The notes under the pieces are model-generated. The model saw only the letters and a list, made by a program, of their open reading frames with translations. It searched no databases and was not told where the DNA came from. Made by a program: the position numbers and the translations under genes. Positions 24,567 through 32,249 of a stretch of DNA of 64,000 bases are shown one piece after another. This stretch comes from an uncultured Roseobacter sp. (GTDB lineage Bacteria; Pseudomonadota; Alphaproteobacteria; Rhodobacterales; Rhodobacteraceae): contig NZ_CANLYL010000001.1 of assembly GCF_947495275.1 (NCBI RefSeq), forward strand, positions 558,001 to 622,000, read 5' to 3'. The first letter of the stretch is position 1. Each line of letters begins with the position of its first letter.

Positions 24567-26387
24567 ATGATCCAGCTCCCCTTCCCGGTCCGTGACGCAA
24601 ATGCAGCGGGTGCCGCCGCGCCGTTGGGCGATCTGCCAGAGTGGAACCTTGACGACCTTTACACAGGTGTCGATGCGGCAGAACTGAAACGTGATCTCGA
24701 TTGGCTGGAGCAGGCTTGCGCCAGCTTTGCAAAGGATTTCGAAGGTAACCTTGCCCGATTGGACGCCGGCGGGTTTCTCGATTGTGTGCTGCGCAACGAA
24801 AAGATCAATCAGATCGCCGGGCGTATCATGTCATTCGCGGGCCTGCGCTATTACCAATTGACCACCGATGCGGATCGGGCCAAGTTCATGTCCGATCTGC
24901 AGGAGAAGATCACGAATTTCACCACGCCGCTGGTGTTCTTCACGCTGGAGATCAACCGCCTTGCGGATGATCACCTGGATGGTCTTTATGCGCAGAACGC
25001 CGACCTGGCACGCTACAAACCGGTCTTTGATCGCGTGCGTGCGATGAAGCCCTACCAGTTGAGTGACGAGTTGGAGAAATTCCTGCACGATCTGGGGGTC
25101 GTCGGTGATGCCTGGGAGCGCCTTTTTGACGAGACCATTGCCGGGCTCGAATTCGAGGTGGATGGCGAGACCCTGAACATCGAAGGAACACTCAACCTTC
25201 TGACCGACCCTGAACGCTCAAAACGGGAGGCCGCCGCGCGCGAGCTGGCAGAAGTCTTTTCCAGCAATATCAAAACCTTTGCCCGTGTGCACAACACTCA
25301 GGCCAAGGAAAAAGAGATCATTGATCGCTGGCGCGGCATGGAAACGGCGCAGCTTGGCCGTCATCTCAGCAATCAGGTCGAACCCGAAGTCGTCGAAGCG
25401 CTGCGCAATGCAGTTGTCGCCGCCTACCCCAAGCTGAGCCACCGTTATTATGAGCTGAAGCGCAAATGGCTTGGTCTGGACAAGATGCAGGTCTGGGACC
25501 GGAATGCCCCGCTGCCGCTGGAAGACAATCGCATCGTCGATTGGGCGCAGGCGGAAAAGATGGTCATGGACGCCTACAACGCCTTTGACCCGCGCATGGG
25601 TCAGATCGCCGAGCCGTTTTTCCGCAAGGGTTGGATAGATGCGGCAGTCAAACCGGGTAAGGCACCGGGCGCATTTGCGCATCCGACCGTGACCAACGTG
25701 CACCCTTACGTGATGCTGAACTACCTCGGAAAACCTCGTGATGTCATGACACTGGCGCATGAGCTTGGTCACGGGGTGCATCAGGTTCTCGCCGCCGAAC
25801 AGGGCGAGATGCTCTCCTCCACGCCGCTCACCCTTGCCGAAACAGCCAGCGTCTTTGGCGAGATGCTGACCTTCCGCCAGATGCTGGACGGGGCGAAGGA
25901 CGACGCACAGCGCAAGGTGCTGCTGGCTGGCAAAGTCGAGGACATGATCAATACGGTTGTGCGACAGATCGCGTTTTACGATTTCGAATGCAAATTACAC
26001 GCGGCCCGTCGGGGCGGCGAACTGACACCAGATGACATCAACGCGCTATGGATGTCGGTGCAGGCCGAAAGCCTGGGGCCTGCATTTGAGTTCATGGACG
26101 GCTATGAGACCTTCTGGAGCTACGTGCCGCATTTTGTACATTCACCCTTCTACGTCTATGCCTACGCATTTGGCGACGGGTTGGTGAACGCCCTCTACGC
26201 GGTCTACGCCGAAGGCGACGCCGGATTTGAGGACAAGTATTTCGAGATGCTCAAAGCCGGGGGCTCCAAACACCACAAGGAACTGCTGGCGCCCTTTGGT
26301 CTGGATGCCTCCGACCCCGCATTCTGGGACAAGGGCCTGTCAATGATTTCAGGCTTCATTGATGAGCTGGAAGCCATGGAGGGGTAG
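24567..26387 (+). CDS. pepF: M3 family oligoendopeptidase F
   Basis: 606 residues. The zinc-peptidase motif LAHELGHGVHQ (His398, Glu399, His402) is complete, with the third ligand Glu in TLAETASVFGEML. The N-terminal helical part (DLPEWNLDDLYTGVDAAELK) and the C-terminal YVPHFVHSPFYVYAYAFGDG are typical of the bacterial PepF/M3B clade. It is a cytoplasmic metallopeptidase that degrades peptides of roughly 7-17 residues. Of several in-frame starts (24513, 24555, 24567), only the ATG at 24567 has a fitting GAGG 6 bases upstream. It is 78 bp after the amidohydrolase and convergent with the oxidoreductase gene 7 bp away. Confidence 0.93.
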   Translation: MIQLPFPVRDANAAGAAAPLGDLPEWNLDDLYTGVDAAELKRDLDWLEQACASFAKDFEGNLARLDAGGFLDCVLRNEKINQIAGRIMSFAGLRYYQLTTDADRAKFMSDLQEKITNFTTPLVFFTLEINRLADDHLDGLYAQNADLARYKPVFDRVRAMKPYQLSDELEKFLHDLGVVGDAWERLFDETIAGLEFEVDGETLNIEGTLNLLTDPERSKREAAARELAEVFSSNIKTFARVHNTQAKEKEIIDRWRGMETAQLGRHLSNQVEPEVVEALRNAVVAAYPKLSHRYYELKRKWLGLDKMQVWDRNAPLPLEDNRIVDWAQAEKMVMDAYNAFDPRMGQIAEPFFRKGWIDAAVKPGKAPGAFAHPTVTNVHPYVMLNYLGKPRDVMTLAHELGHGVHQVLAAEQGEMLSSTPLTLAETASVFGEMLTFRQMLDGAKDDAQRKVLLAGKVEDMINTVVRQIAFYDFECKLHAARRGGELTPDDINALWMSVQAESLGPAFEFMDGYETFWSYVPHFVHSPFYVYAYAFGDGLVNALYAVYAEGDAGFEDKYFEMLKAGGSKHHKELLAPFGLDASDPAFWDKGLSMISGFIDELEAMEG

Positions 26388-26394
26388 AGCCGGT

Positions 26395-27369
26395 TCAGTC
26401 CGGCCTGCCACCCGCTTCGAACACCATATCCATCATCGCCTGCGTGCCCCGGCTGAACTCCAGCGGGCACGCATAGGGGGAGCCGTCGCGCACTGATGCC
26501 CCGAAGGCTTCAACCTGAAGCACGTAGTGATTCACCCCCGGGAAGCGTTCGACACGCCGTGTGTGTCCCGCGGTTTCAATGCTGATTTCAGCCTGGTCAT
26601 GAACTGCCGCGTTAAACGGGCAGGTCAGGCGCAATACCCCTTTGTCGCCATGAAAAACCACCTCCTGCCGGTTAAACAAGCGCATGGAAACCATTGCCGA
26701 ATAGGTGAAATCCGGGAATTTTGCTGCCACCTGAGCGAAAACATCGACACCGTTTTCATAGTCGATATGGGCAAATGGCACCGATATCGGCTCCTGCCCC
26801 GTGACAAAGCGCACCGAGCCAAAGGTGTAGACGCCAATATCCGGCAATCCCCCACCACCAGCGGCAGATTGGTTGCGAATATTGCCCTGATCCGTATTGA
26901 AATAGGAAAAGACCGCATCAACATGGCGTAGCTCCCCGATCGTGCCCGCTTCGATCAGAGCCTTGGCACGGATGAATTGCGGATGGTGCACGATCATGAA
27001 CGCCTCGGCCGCCAGCAAGCCAGTGCTGTCACGAGCCGCGATCAGCCGGTCAAACTCATCCGCCTGCAAGGTCATTGGCTTTTCACACAGAACGTGTTTT
27101 CCCGCTTCAAGCGCTTTCAGGGTCCATTCAACGTGCAGGTGATTGGGCAACGGAATGTAAACCGCATCGATAGATGGATCAGCCAAAAGGCCCTCATAGC
27201 TGTCATGTACCAGCAGGTCAGGCGCAAAGGCCTGAAACCGGGGCGCTTTTTCAGGGTTGGAAGTTGCAAGTGCCGCCAATTGCGCGTCTCTTGCGGCGTT
27301 GATTGCCGGCCCCATGTAGGTAGTCGCAAAATTGGATGCCCCCAGAATACCCCAACGCAATACCGCCAT
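26395..27369 (-). CDS. Gfo/Idh/MocA family NAD(P)-dependent oxidoreductase
   Basis: 324 residues. The N-terminal Rossmann domain starts MAVLRWGILGASNFATTYMG (GxxGxA-type loop). Family motifs AVYIPLPNHLH and EAGKHVLCEKPM contain the EKP lysine. AEAFMIVHHPQFI begins the C-terminal alpha/beta domain. It probably oxidises or reduces a sugar or inositol derivative; which one cannot be told because no carbohydrate genes are adjacent. The ATG at 27369 follows GGAGGG with a 7-base spacer; the longer frame to 27453 would run into the space after rpoH. Confidence 0.92.
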   Translation of the reverse strand: MAVLRWGILGASNFATTYMGPAINAARDAQLAALATSNPEKAPRFQAFAPDLLVHDSYEGLLADPSIDAVYIPLPNHLHVEWTLKALEAGKHVLCEKPMTLQADEFDRLIAARDSTGLLAAEAFMIVHHPQFIRAKALIEAGTIGELRHVDAVFSYFNTDQGNIRNQSAAGGGGLPDIGVYTFGSVRFVTGQEPISVPFAHIDYENGVDVFAQVAAKFPDFTYSAMVSMRLFNRQEVVFHGDKGVLRLTCPFNAAVHDQAEISIETAGHTRRVERFPGVNHYVLQVEAFGASVRDGSPYACPLEFSRGTQAMMDMVFEAGGRPD

Positions 27370-27461
27370 CGTCAAACCCTCCGATTTTTCGGAGAGGTTA
27401 GCGCAAACAAATGCGTTCGAACAGCACAGATGGTCAAAATAAAAAGTCCCCACGTGGCGGA

Positions 27462-28358
27462 TCAGGCGGTTGCCAGCATGCCTTTTTCCTTGGCCAGATC
27501 GCGCATCTTCTTTTGCAACTTCTCGAAGGCGCGCACCTCAATCTGGCGGATGCGCTCCCGGCTCACATCGTATTCAGCGCTCAGGTCTTCGAGCGTGATC
27601 GTTTTGTCTGATAAACGGCGTTGCGTCAGAATGTCCTTCTCGCGATCATTCAACACGCTCATTGCTTCGCCAAGCAGTTCCCGACGCGCTTCGAGCTCAT
27701 TTCGCGCCTCATAATCACCGGCCTGATCTGCCTCTTCGTCTTCCAGCCAATCCTGCCACTGCATCGCCCCTTCGCCTTCCGAGCCGACAGTGGCGTTCAA
27801 AGACGCATCACCACCTGACATCCGGCGATTCATCGAAATGACCTCATCTTCGGTCACCCCAAGATCGGTTGCGATTCTTGACACGTTTTCGGGGCGCAGA
27901 TCACCTTCTTCCAAGGCGCCAATACGATTTTTGGCTTTGCGCAGGTTGAAGAACAGTTTTTTCTGACCGGACGTCGTCCCCAGTTTCACGAGGCTCCAGC
28001 TGCGCAGGATGTATTCTTGAATGGACGCGCGGATCCACCACATCGCATAGGTCGCAAGTCGGAACCCTTTTTCGGGGTCAAATCGCTTGACGGCCTGCAT
28101 CAGGCCAACGTTGGCTTCTGAAATAACTTCCGCCTGCGGCAGGCCGTAGCCACGATATCCCATGGCTATCTTGGCGGCCAAGCGAAGGTGCGAAGTCACC
28201 ATGCGGTGCGCGGCGGCTGTGTCTTCTTTTTCAACCCAGGCCTTTGCCAGCATGTACTCCTCTTCCGGTTCCAACAGCGGAAACTTCCGGATTTCCTGCA
28301 TGTAGCGGTTCAGCCCGCCTTCCGGTGTAGGGGCCGGTAGATTTGCATAATTTGCCAT
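27462..28358 (-). CDS. rpoH: RNA polymerase sigma-32 factor
   Basis: 298 residues. Sigma regions in order are region 1.2/2.1 (LNRYMQEIRKFPLLEPEEEY), region 2 (SHLRLAAKIAMGYRGYGLP, AEVISEANVGLMQAVKRFDP, YAMWWIRASIQEYILRSW), the RpoH-box-like QKKLFFNLRKAK, and region 4 with a helix-turn-helix (ITLEDLSAEYDVSRERIRQI). It directs heat-shock and, in Rhodobacterales, also oxidative-stress transcription. Many members carry two RpoH paralogues, and which one this is cannot be stated. GGGAGG precedes the ATG. It lies downstream of rluD on the same strand, with a ~180-base leader that may hold its own promoter. Confidence 0.96.
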   Translation of the reverse strand: MANYANLPAPTPEGGLNRYMQEIRKFPLLEPEEEYMLAKAWVEKEDTAAAHRMVTSHLRLAAKIAMGYRGYGLPQAEVISEANVGLMQAVKRFDPEKGFRLATYAMWWIRASIQEYILRSWSLVKLGTTSGQKKLFFNLRKAKNRIGALEEGDLRPENVSRIATDLGVTEDEVISMNRRMSGGDASLNATVGSEGEGAMQWQDWLEDEEADQAGDYEARNELEARRELLGEAMSVLNDREKDILTQRRLSDKTITLEDLSAEYDVSRERIRQIEVRAFEKLQKKMRDLAKEKGMLATA

Positions 28359-28539
28359 GAGCGCCTCCCAATGTTTAAGGGCTTAACATCAATATGGGGT
28401 CTAAACCGATCAGTTCAAGTCTGACCCACCAAAATTGTTAACGGATCATCTACAATCTTTGGATTAACGAAATACTGACATGAAGCGCACCTGTTAACAT
28501 CTCACATGTCAGTGCGTTCACGCAGGCTTGCGATTTGTG

Positions 28540-29568
28540 TCAGCCATGGCGCAGCAATCCCAGTAACTCGGCCATATCTTGCGGCAACGGCGCTTCAAAT
28601 CGCAATTTCTGGCCGGTCACAGGGTGATCGTAGCCCAAAACTGCCGCATGAAGGGCTTGTCGCGGAAATTTTGTTACTGCCTCGGAGGACGCCTCTGATA
28701 ATGCCGCCCGCGCGAGCTTGCGTTTGCCGCCATATACGGGATCACCGACAAGCCCGTGACCGGCATGGGCCAGATGAACCCTGATTTGATGGGTGCGCCC
28801 GGTTTCCAGCCAGCATTCCGTAAGTGCGATCACCGCAGGCGATCCGAAACGCTCGGTAGTCCGGGCCCTTGTGATCGCATGCCGCCCCCCCTGGAACAGC
28901 ACGGCCTGTCGCTGCCTGTCGGATTTATGACGCGCCAGTTGCGTGGTAATCTTCAGAATATTGCCGGGCTCAAAATTGGCCCCCTTCACACCGCGCAGCC
29001 GCGGATCGTTAGCGTCAGGGACACCATAAACCAGCGCTTGATAGTATCGCTCGACGGTATGCGCTTCGAATTGAGCAGCCAGCCCGTGATGGGCGGCATC
29101 CGACTTGGCCACAACCAGCAGGCCCGAGGTTTCCTTGTCAATCCGGTGCACGATTCCCGGTCGTTTCATCCCCCCAACGCCCGACAGGCTTTCGCCACAG
29201 TGGGCCAGCAATGCATTCACCAACGTACCAGAAGGCGAGCCCGGCGCAGGGTGCACGACCATGCCCGCGGGCTTGTTCACAACAATGAGATCATTGTCTT
29301 CGAACACGATGTCGAGCGCGATGTCTTCAGGCCGGATATGGCTTTCCTGCGCTTCTTCTATCTCGATTTCAACCTTCGCCCCTTCAGCAACCCGCGCTTT
29401 GGGATCTTTGACAACCCAGCCATCGACGGCAACCGCACCCTCGGTGATCAATCGGGCGATGCGCGTGCGCGACAATGCAGCCTCCACTGGCACATCCCGT
29501 GCAAGCGCCTTATCAAGGCGCTGCGGCGGTGTTTCGTCGATCAGAAAGCGGATTTGGCGGAGTGGCAT
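28540..29568 (-). CDS. rluD: 23S rRNA pseudouridine synthase RluD type
   Basis: 342 residues. The N-terminal S4 domain (RLDKALARDVP; SRTRIARLITEGAVAVDG) is followed by the RluA-family catalytic domain with VVNKPAGMVVHPAPG and the catalytic Asp in GIVHRIDKETSGLLVVAK. RTHQIRVHLAHAGHGLVGDP lies further on. It modifies uridines 1911/1915/1917 of 23S rRNA helix 69 in the standard RluD case. The assignment within the RluA/C/D set is by layout and length. The ATG at 29568 shares two bases with the ATG of the divergent small membrane gene at 29567. It is the usual neighbour upstream of rpoH. Confidence 0.94.
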   Translation of the reverse strand: MPLRQIRFLIDETPPQRLDKALARDVPVEAALSRTRIARLITEGAVAVDGWVVKDPKARVAEGAKVEIEIEEAQESHIRPEDIALDIVFEDNDLIVVNKPAGMVVHPAPGSPSGTLVNALLAHCGESLSGVGGMKRPGIVHRIDKETSGLLVVAKSDAAHHGLAAQFEAHTVERYYQALVYGVPDANDPRLRGVKGANFEPGNILKITTQLARHKSDRQRQAVLFQGGRHAITRARTTERFGSPAVIALTECWLETGRTHQIRVHLAHAGHGLVGDPVYGGKRKLARAALSEASSEAVTKFPRQALHAAVLGYDHPVTGQKLRFEAPLPQDMAELLGLLRHG

Positions 29569-29875
29569 GGAAAATCCCGATGTAAGGCCAGAGGACGAAA
29601 GCGCGGAACCCGCAAACCTGCGGTTTTTGAGGCGGTTAGTCACGGTGCTGACAGCGACCATGATCGGCGGTCTTCTATTGATCATCGTGTTGATTGTCAC
29701 CCGCTTCAATGATCGATCGCCCCAATTGCCGACCGAGATCACGTTACCCGGCGGCGCAGAGGCCATTTCTTTCACCCAAGGACCCGATTGGTTCGCCGTC
29801 GTCACCGATGCCAACGAAATCCTGATCTTTGATCGCGTAACCGGGCAACTGCGTCAGCGCATTTTGATAAAGTAG
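29567..29875 (+). CDS. DUF6476-like small membrane protein
   Basis: 102 residues. A charged N-terminus, a single membrane helix at about 28-48 (VLTATMIGGLLLIIVLIVT), then a ~50-residue periplasmic part: PTEITLPGGAEAISFTQGPD, WFAVVTDANEILIFDRVTGQ. It resembles the small Rhodobacterales DUF6476 family encoded beside rluD; the function is unknown. GCGGAG lies just before the ATG. The start codon overlaps that of rluD on the opposite strand (CATG at 29566-29569), so each gene's ribosome binding site lies inside the other's coding start. Confidence 0.8.
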   Translation: MENPDVRPEDESAEPANLRFLRRLVTVLTATMIGGLLLIIVLIVTRFNDRSPQLPTEITLPGGAEAISFTQGPDWFAVVTDANEILIFDRVTGQLRQRILIK

Positions 29876-30344
29876 CGATTCTTGAAGCCAGGTTTTTCTG
29901 ACAGGATCAGAGCTAACAGATCGTCGGCTGCAAAGCTGCTCGCCACCATATGGTAGCGCAGGCATATGTCGATCCGGCTGGCGGGTACCAGAAACGTCCA
30001 GGAAACTGGCGGTTTCAGCAAACCCCTTGGCAAGCTGAGGTTCCGTCAGGTTTCGCAAATTGCCATGTCGTATGTCCACGAAGCGCATCGCTTGGAAATG
30101 ACACCTTGAAAACATACTCATCACTGAATTTCAGTAAAAACGCTACGCAATTGAGGATGTTTGTCGAACCTCTGCCCGCAGGTAGGCTCTGAATTTGGCC
30201 ACTTCTGGAGCCGAGACCAGCAGCTAATTGATTTTAAATGGAATTTAGGGGCCCCTAATAAGAAGTCAAAAGATAAACGCGATCAATAGAGACTCGGGAA
30301 TATTTCACCGGGTTCTCTAAGATACTAATTTTGTTGGGAATTTG
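29876..30344. other. intergenic, no gene recognised; one palindrome
   Basis: 469 bases between the small membrane gene and tRNA-His. Short open frames exist on both strands but have no ribosome binding site or family-like sequence. A perfect 14-bp palindrome TTAGGGGCCCCTAA lies at 30245-30258. The sequence becomes AT-rich toward the tRNA. Confidence 0.5.
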
Positions 30345-30421
30345 TGGTACCACCTCCCCGGCTCGAACGGGGGACCTCCTGATCCACAATCAGGCGCTCT
30401 AACCTACTGAGCTAAGGCGGC
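30345..30421 (-). tRNA. tRNA-His (GTG anticodon), no G-1, A73
   Basis: A full cloverleaf on the reverse strand: acceptor GCCGCCT/AGGTGGT (two G-T pairs), U8-A9, D-arm GCTC...GAGC, and anticodon stem CCTGA/TCAGG with loop TTGTGGA giving anticodon GTG. The T-arm contains GTTCGAG, and CCA is encoded. The usual tRNA-His identity pair G-1:C73 is missing: the base before position 1 is T and the discriminator is A. Loss of G-1 together with A73 is a known trait of a large alphaproteobacterial clade that includes Rhodobacterales, so the tRNA is probably normal for this organism. Confidence 0.95.
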
Positions 30422-30464
30422 ACTGAGGTCGATTTATCGCCCTGCTCATAAGATTGCAAGAGGA

Positions 30465-30965
30465 TTAGAACCGATAGATCCAGCTCTGTTCGACCAGATC
30501 CTGACCAAAAGAATGCACTGGTTTGCTGCTTATTATGTGCCATCCGGTCGATTTATAAAGCGCACAAGCGGCCGCGTGGCTTTCATGGGTCCATAGCTGC
30601 ATGTTCGAAAATCCGCGATCCTTGGCAAATCCCAAGCAGGTACTCAGCAGGCGTTTTCCAAGTCCCTTGCCACGTGCTTCCGGCACCAGCAGGAAGAGTC
30701 TGAGCTTTGCTGTTGTCTCCGACAACCTGACGCAGAATATCGACCCCAGTCGCTGCCCGTTGTTTTCGGCCATCCAGCCGGCCTCGCACTGCGGATCATG
30801 GCCGACGAGAAAGGCATCGATGATTTCGCCGACCAATACACCGAAGCTGTCATCAAACCCTTCGGCCTGAGCGTATTGGCAGCCATGCTGTGCGACCAGC
30901 CAATCACGGTCTTCAGCGCGGAATTTACGTATTTCGACAGCATCCATGGCCGCAGCAAAGCGCAT
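30465..30965 (-). CDS. GNAT family N-acetyltransferase
   Basis: 166 residues. The fold is seen in VEIRKFRAEDRDWLVAQHG at the start, then AGWMAENNGQRLGSIFCV, and the acetyl-CoA loop LFLLVPEARGKGLGKRLLST (R/Q-x-x-G-x-G/A). LWTHESHAAACALYKSTGWH follows. The substrate is unknown. ATGs at 30965 and 30947 both fit and neither has a good ribosome binding site. It lies 44 bp upstream of tRNA-His on the same strand and is divergent from the small gene at 31029. Confidence 0.9.
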   Translation of the reverse strand: MRFAAAMDAVEIRKFRAEDRDWLVAQHGCQYAQAEGFDDSFGVLVGEIIDAFLVGHDPQCEAGWMAENNGQRLGSIFCVRLSETTAKLRLFLLVPEARGKGLGKRLLSTCLGFAKDRGFSNMQLWTHESHAAACALYKSTGWHIISSKPVHSFGQDLVEQSWIYRF

Positions 30966-31028
30966 GCCAGCTTGTGTTTCAAGCCTCCTCGCGTTAGCGA
31001 TACTGCCACTCTATCTAGGAGATCAAAT

Positions 31029-31226
31029 ATGGGCATCGACACCGAACGCGAAATTGAGGCTAACTTGCAGATCGGGCCGACCGATACGGGCATGGTTCGC
31101 ATTTATGTCGAGGCGGATGATGTTGAAATTCCTATGGATTTTGCGCCCGACGACGCAGACGAAATCGCTGAAGAGATCACCGCCGCCGCCAATCGGGCGC
31201 GCGGCATGAAACCCCGCCGTCGCTAG
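31029..31226 (+). CDS. small acidic conserved protein (DUF6324-like)
   Basis: 65 residues, strongly acidic in the middle (YVEADDVEIPMDFAPDDADE) with a basic end (ARGMKPRRR). It is predicted cytoplasmic, with one strand-rich half and one helix. It resembles the small Rhodobacterales DUF6324 proteins; the function is unknown. AGGAG at 31016-31020 fits the ATG at 31029. The frame is open to 30798, but that stretch is antisense to the GNAT gene. Its stop overlaps that of mmcB on the other strand within the palindrome CTAG (31223-31226). Confidence 0.8.
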   Translation: MGIDTEREIEANLQIGPTDTGMVRIYVEADDVEIPMDFAPDDADEIAEEITAAANRARGMKPRRR

Positions 31227-31681
31227 CCCCAATCGGTGGCTGCATCCGGGTCACGCATTGCGTGTAGGCGACGCGCTGCAGTTATCGCGAATTTCTGTAT
31301 CATAACCTTGCGTCTGGCAGCGGCAAGTTTGTCCTCCGGACCCATACGAATAATCTCTGCACCATAAGCATCGCCAATGATCAATCCGGTATCTTCGGGC
31401 AACAACTCAGTGGGAAACGCCTCATCCACCGCCCAGAAAAACCGGTCACACCACGCCAGGTAGCCCTGCCATTTGTGATCAGACTGATAGTCTGCCCGAC
31501 TGGATTTACATTCGACAATCCAGATTTCGTTCTTTGGCCCCACCCCCATCAGATCGACGCGCAGCCCACGTGACGGAACAAGTTCCTCAACACTTACAAA
31601 GCCATAGCTATTTAACAAACGCGCTGCTCCGCGCGCCAAAAGTTGCCCCGGCTGGAAAGATTGCAAGTCATCGTGCGCCAT
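31223..31681 (-). CDS. mmcB: MmcB family DNA repair protein
   Basis: 152 residues. The PD-(D/E)xK nuclease-like core is visible: RGLRVDLMGVGPKN, then EIWIVECKSSRADY with Asp, Glu and Lys in the usual places. YQSDHKWQGYLAWCDRFFWA and the C-terminal RRKVMIQKFAITAARRLHAM match MmcB. In Caulobacter this SOS gene protects against mitomycin C together with the ImuABC-type mutagenesis proteins. A perfect LexA box lies 12 bases upstream of the ATG, so it is expected to be SOS-induced. The gene is divergent from the 6S RNA gene. Confidence 0.93.
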   Translation of the reverse strand: MAHDDLQSFQPGQLLARGAARLLNSYGFVSVEELVPSRGLRVDLMGVGPKNEIWIVECKSSRADYQSDHKWQGYLAWCDRFFWAVDEAFPTELLPEDTGLIIGDAYGAEIIRMGPEDKLAAARRKVMIQKFAITAARRLHAMRDPDAATDWG

Positions 31682-31692
31682 GGCTTAAATAT

Positions 31693-31707
31693 GAACATAT
31701 AGTGAAC
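31693..31707 (-). promoter_or_regulatory. LexA (SOS) box of mmcB
   Basis: The reverse strand reads GTTC-ACTATAT-GTTC, an exact match to the alphaproteobacterial LexA direct-repeat consensus GTTC-N7-GTTC. It lies 12 bases before the mmcB start codon, where a bound repressor would block transcription or the promoter. It is also within ~80 bases of the start of the 6S RNA gene on the other side. Confidence 0.9.
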
Positions 31708-31780
31708 ATCAGGCAAGTTATTTTATGGCCGTGTCACGCTTTGCCCCTTGTGGTGCGCCGATCCTCAACTTAAGTCCTTT

Positions 31781-31945
31781 GGGTGATGGGTGCTGCTCTT
31801 CGCGTGACTGGTTACATTCCAGTGGCCTTAAGCAAATCCGAGGGAGCTGGCTCTGTCCTGGCCCTGGCCTGGTTACCTGGCGCCCACCTGTATATACAGG
31901 TCCTCGGGAATAAATACCAAGACGGCTGTAGCGGGCCCATCACAT
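31781..31945 (+). ncRNA. ssrS: 6S RNA
   Basis: A structured non-coding stretch that resembles Rhodobacterales 6S RNA. The closing helix is perfect: GTGATGGG at 31783-31790 pairs with CCCATCAC at 31936-31943. Inside are a hairpin ACTGG/CCAGT (31807-31823), a helix TCCGAGG/CCTCGGGA (31837-31843 with 31902-31909) and the palindromic hairpin ACCTGTATATACAGGT (31886-31901). The enclosed GGTTACCTGGCGCCCACCTG is a stretch I recognise from this family. 6S RNA mimics an open promoter and sequesters sigma-70 RNA polymerase in slow growth. The ends given are those of the closing helix; the transcript may be longer on both sides. A covariance-model search would settle it. Confidence 0.7.
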
Positions 31946-31997
31946 TGAACCCGTACAAATCCTTGGTATTTCAAAATATTAAGTAAATAAGCTAAGG

Positions 31998-32114
31998 TTA
32001 CTTGCGGCGCTCGGTCAGCTTGCGCTTGCGCGTTGCGCGCACGGGGATCAGCTGCGGCTGCGAGCCAGCGCCCGGAAAGACAGTGCGAATGATGCGTTCG
32101 ATCAGGTCAAGCAT
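31998..32114 (-). CDS. 38-residue basic protein, unknown function
   Basis: A short gene: MLDLIERIIRTVFPGAGSQP, then a strongly basic end (RATRKRKLTERRK). An amphipathic helix at residues 1-13 is followed by a Gly/Pro turn and a positively charged tail that could bind RNA, DNA or the membrane face. GAGGAG sits 6 bases before the ATG. Codon use is like the neighbours. It faces the 6S RNA gene convergently and lies between it and nusB. I do not recognise a family. The ribosome binding site and lack of competing frames support expression. Confidence 0.65.
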   Translation of the reverse strand: MLDLIERIIRTVFPGAGSQPQLIPVRATRKRKLTERRK

Positions 32115-32249
32115 TGCTTTTCTCCTCTGCCTTAAAGATGGCACTTAAATCGGTAGAGTCCAGAGGAAGCCAAAGAAAAATGAGCACAATTTCGTGTGGA
32201 TTTGCGAATTCCGGCGCTTTAAGCGAGATGACGTTGCGGCAGCCGTGCT

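Noticed and set aside
29744-30124. 126-codon reverse open frame near tRNA-His
   Set aside because: It overlaps the small membrane gene, has no ribosome binding site and no recognisable domain.
30245-30258. 14-bp palindrome TTAGGGGCCCCTAA as an attachment site near tRNA-His
   Set aside because: No integrase, no flanking direct repeat of the tRNA end and no foreign-looking genes nearby.
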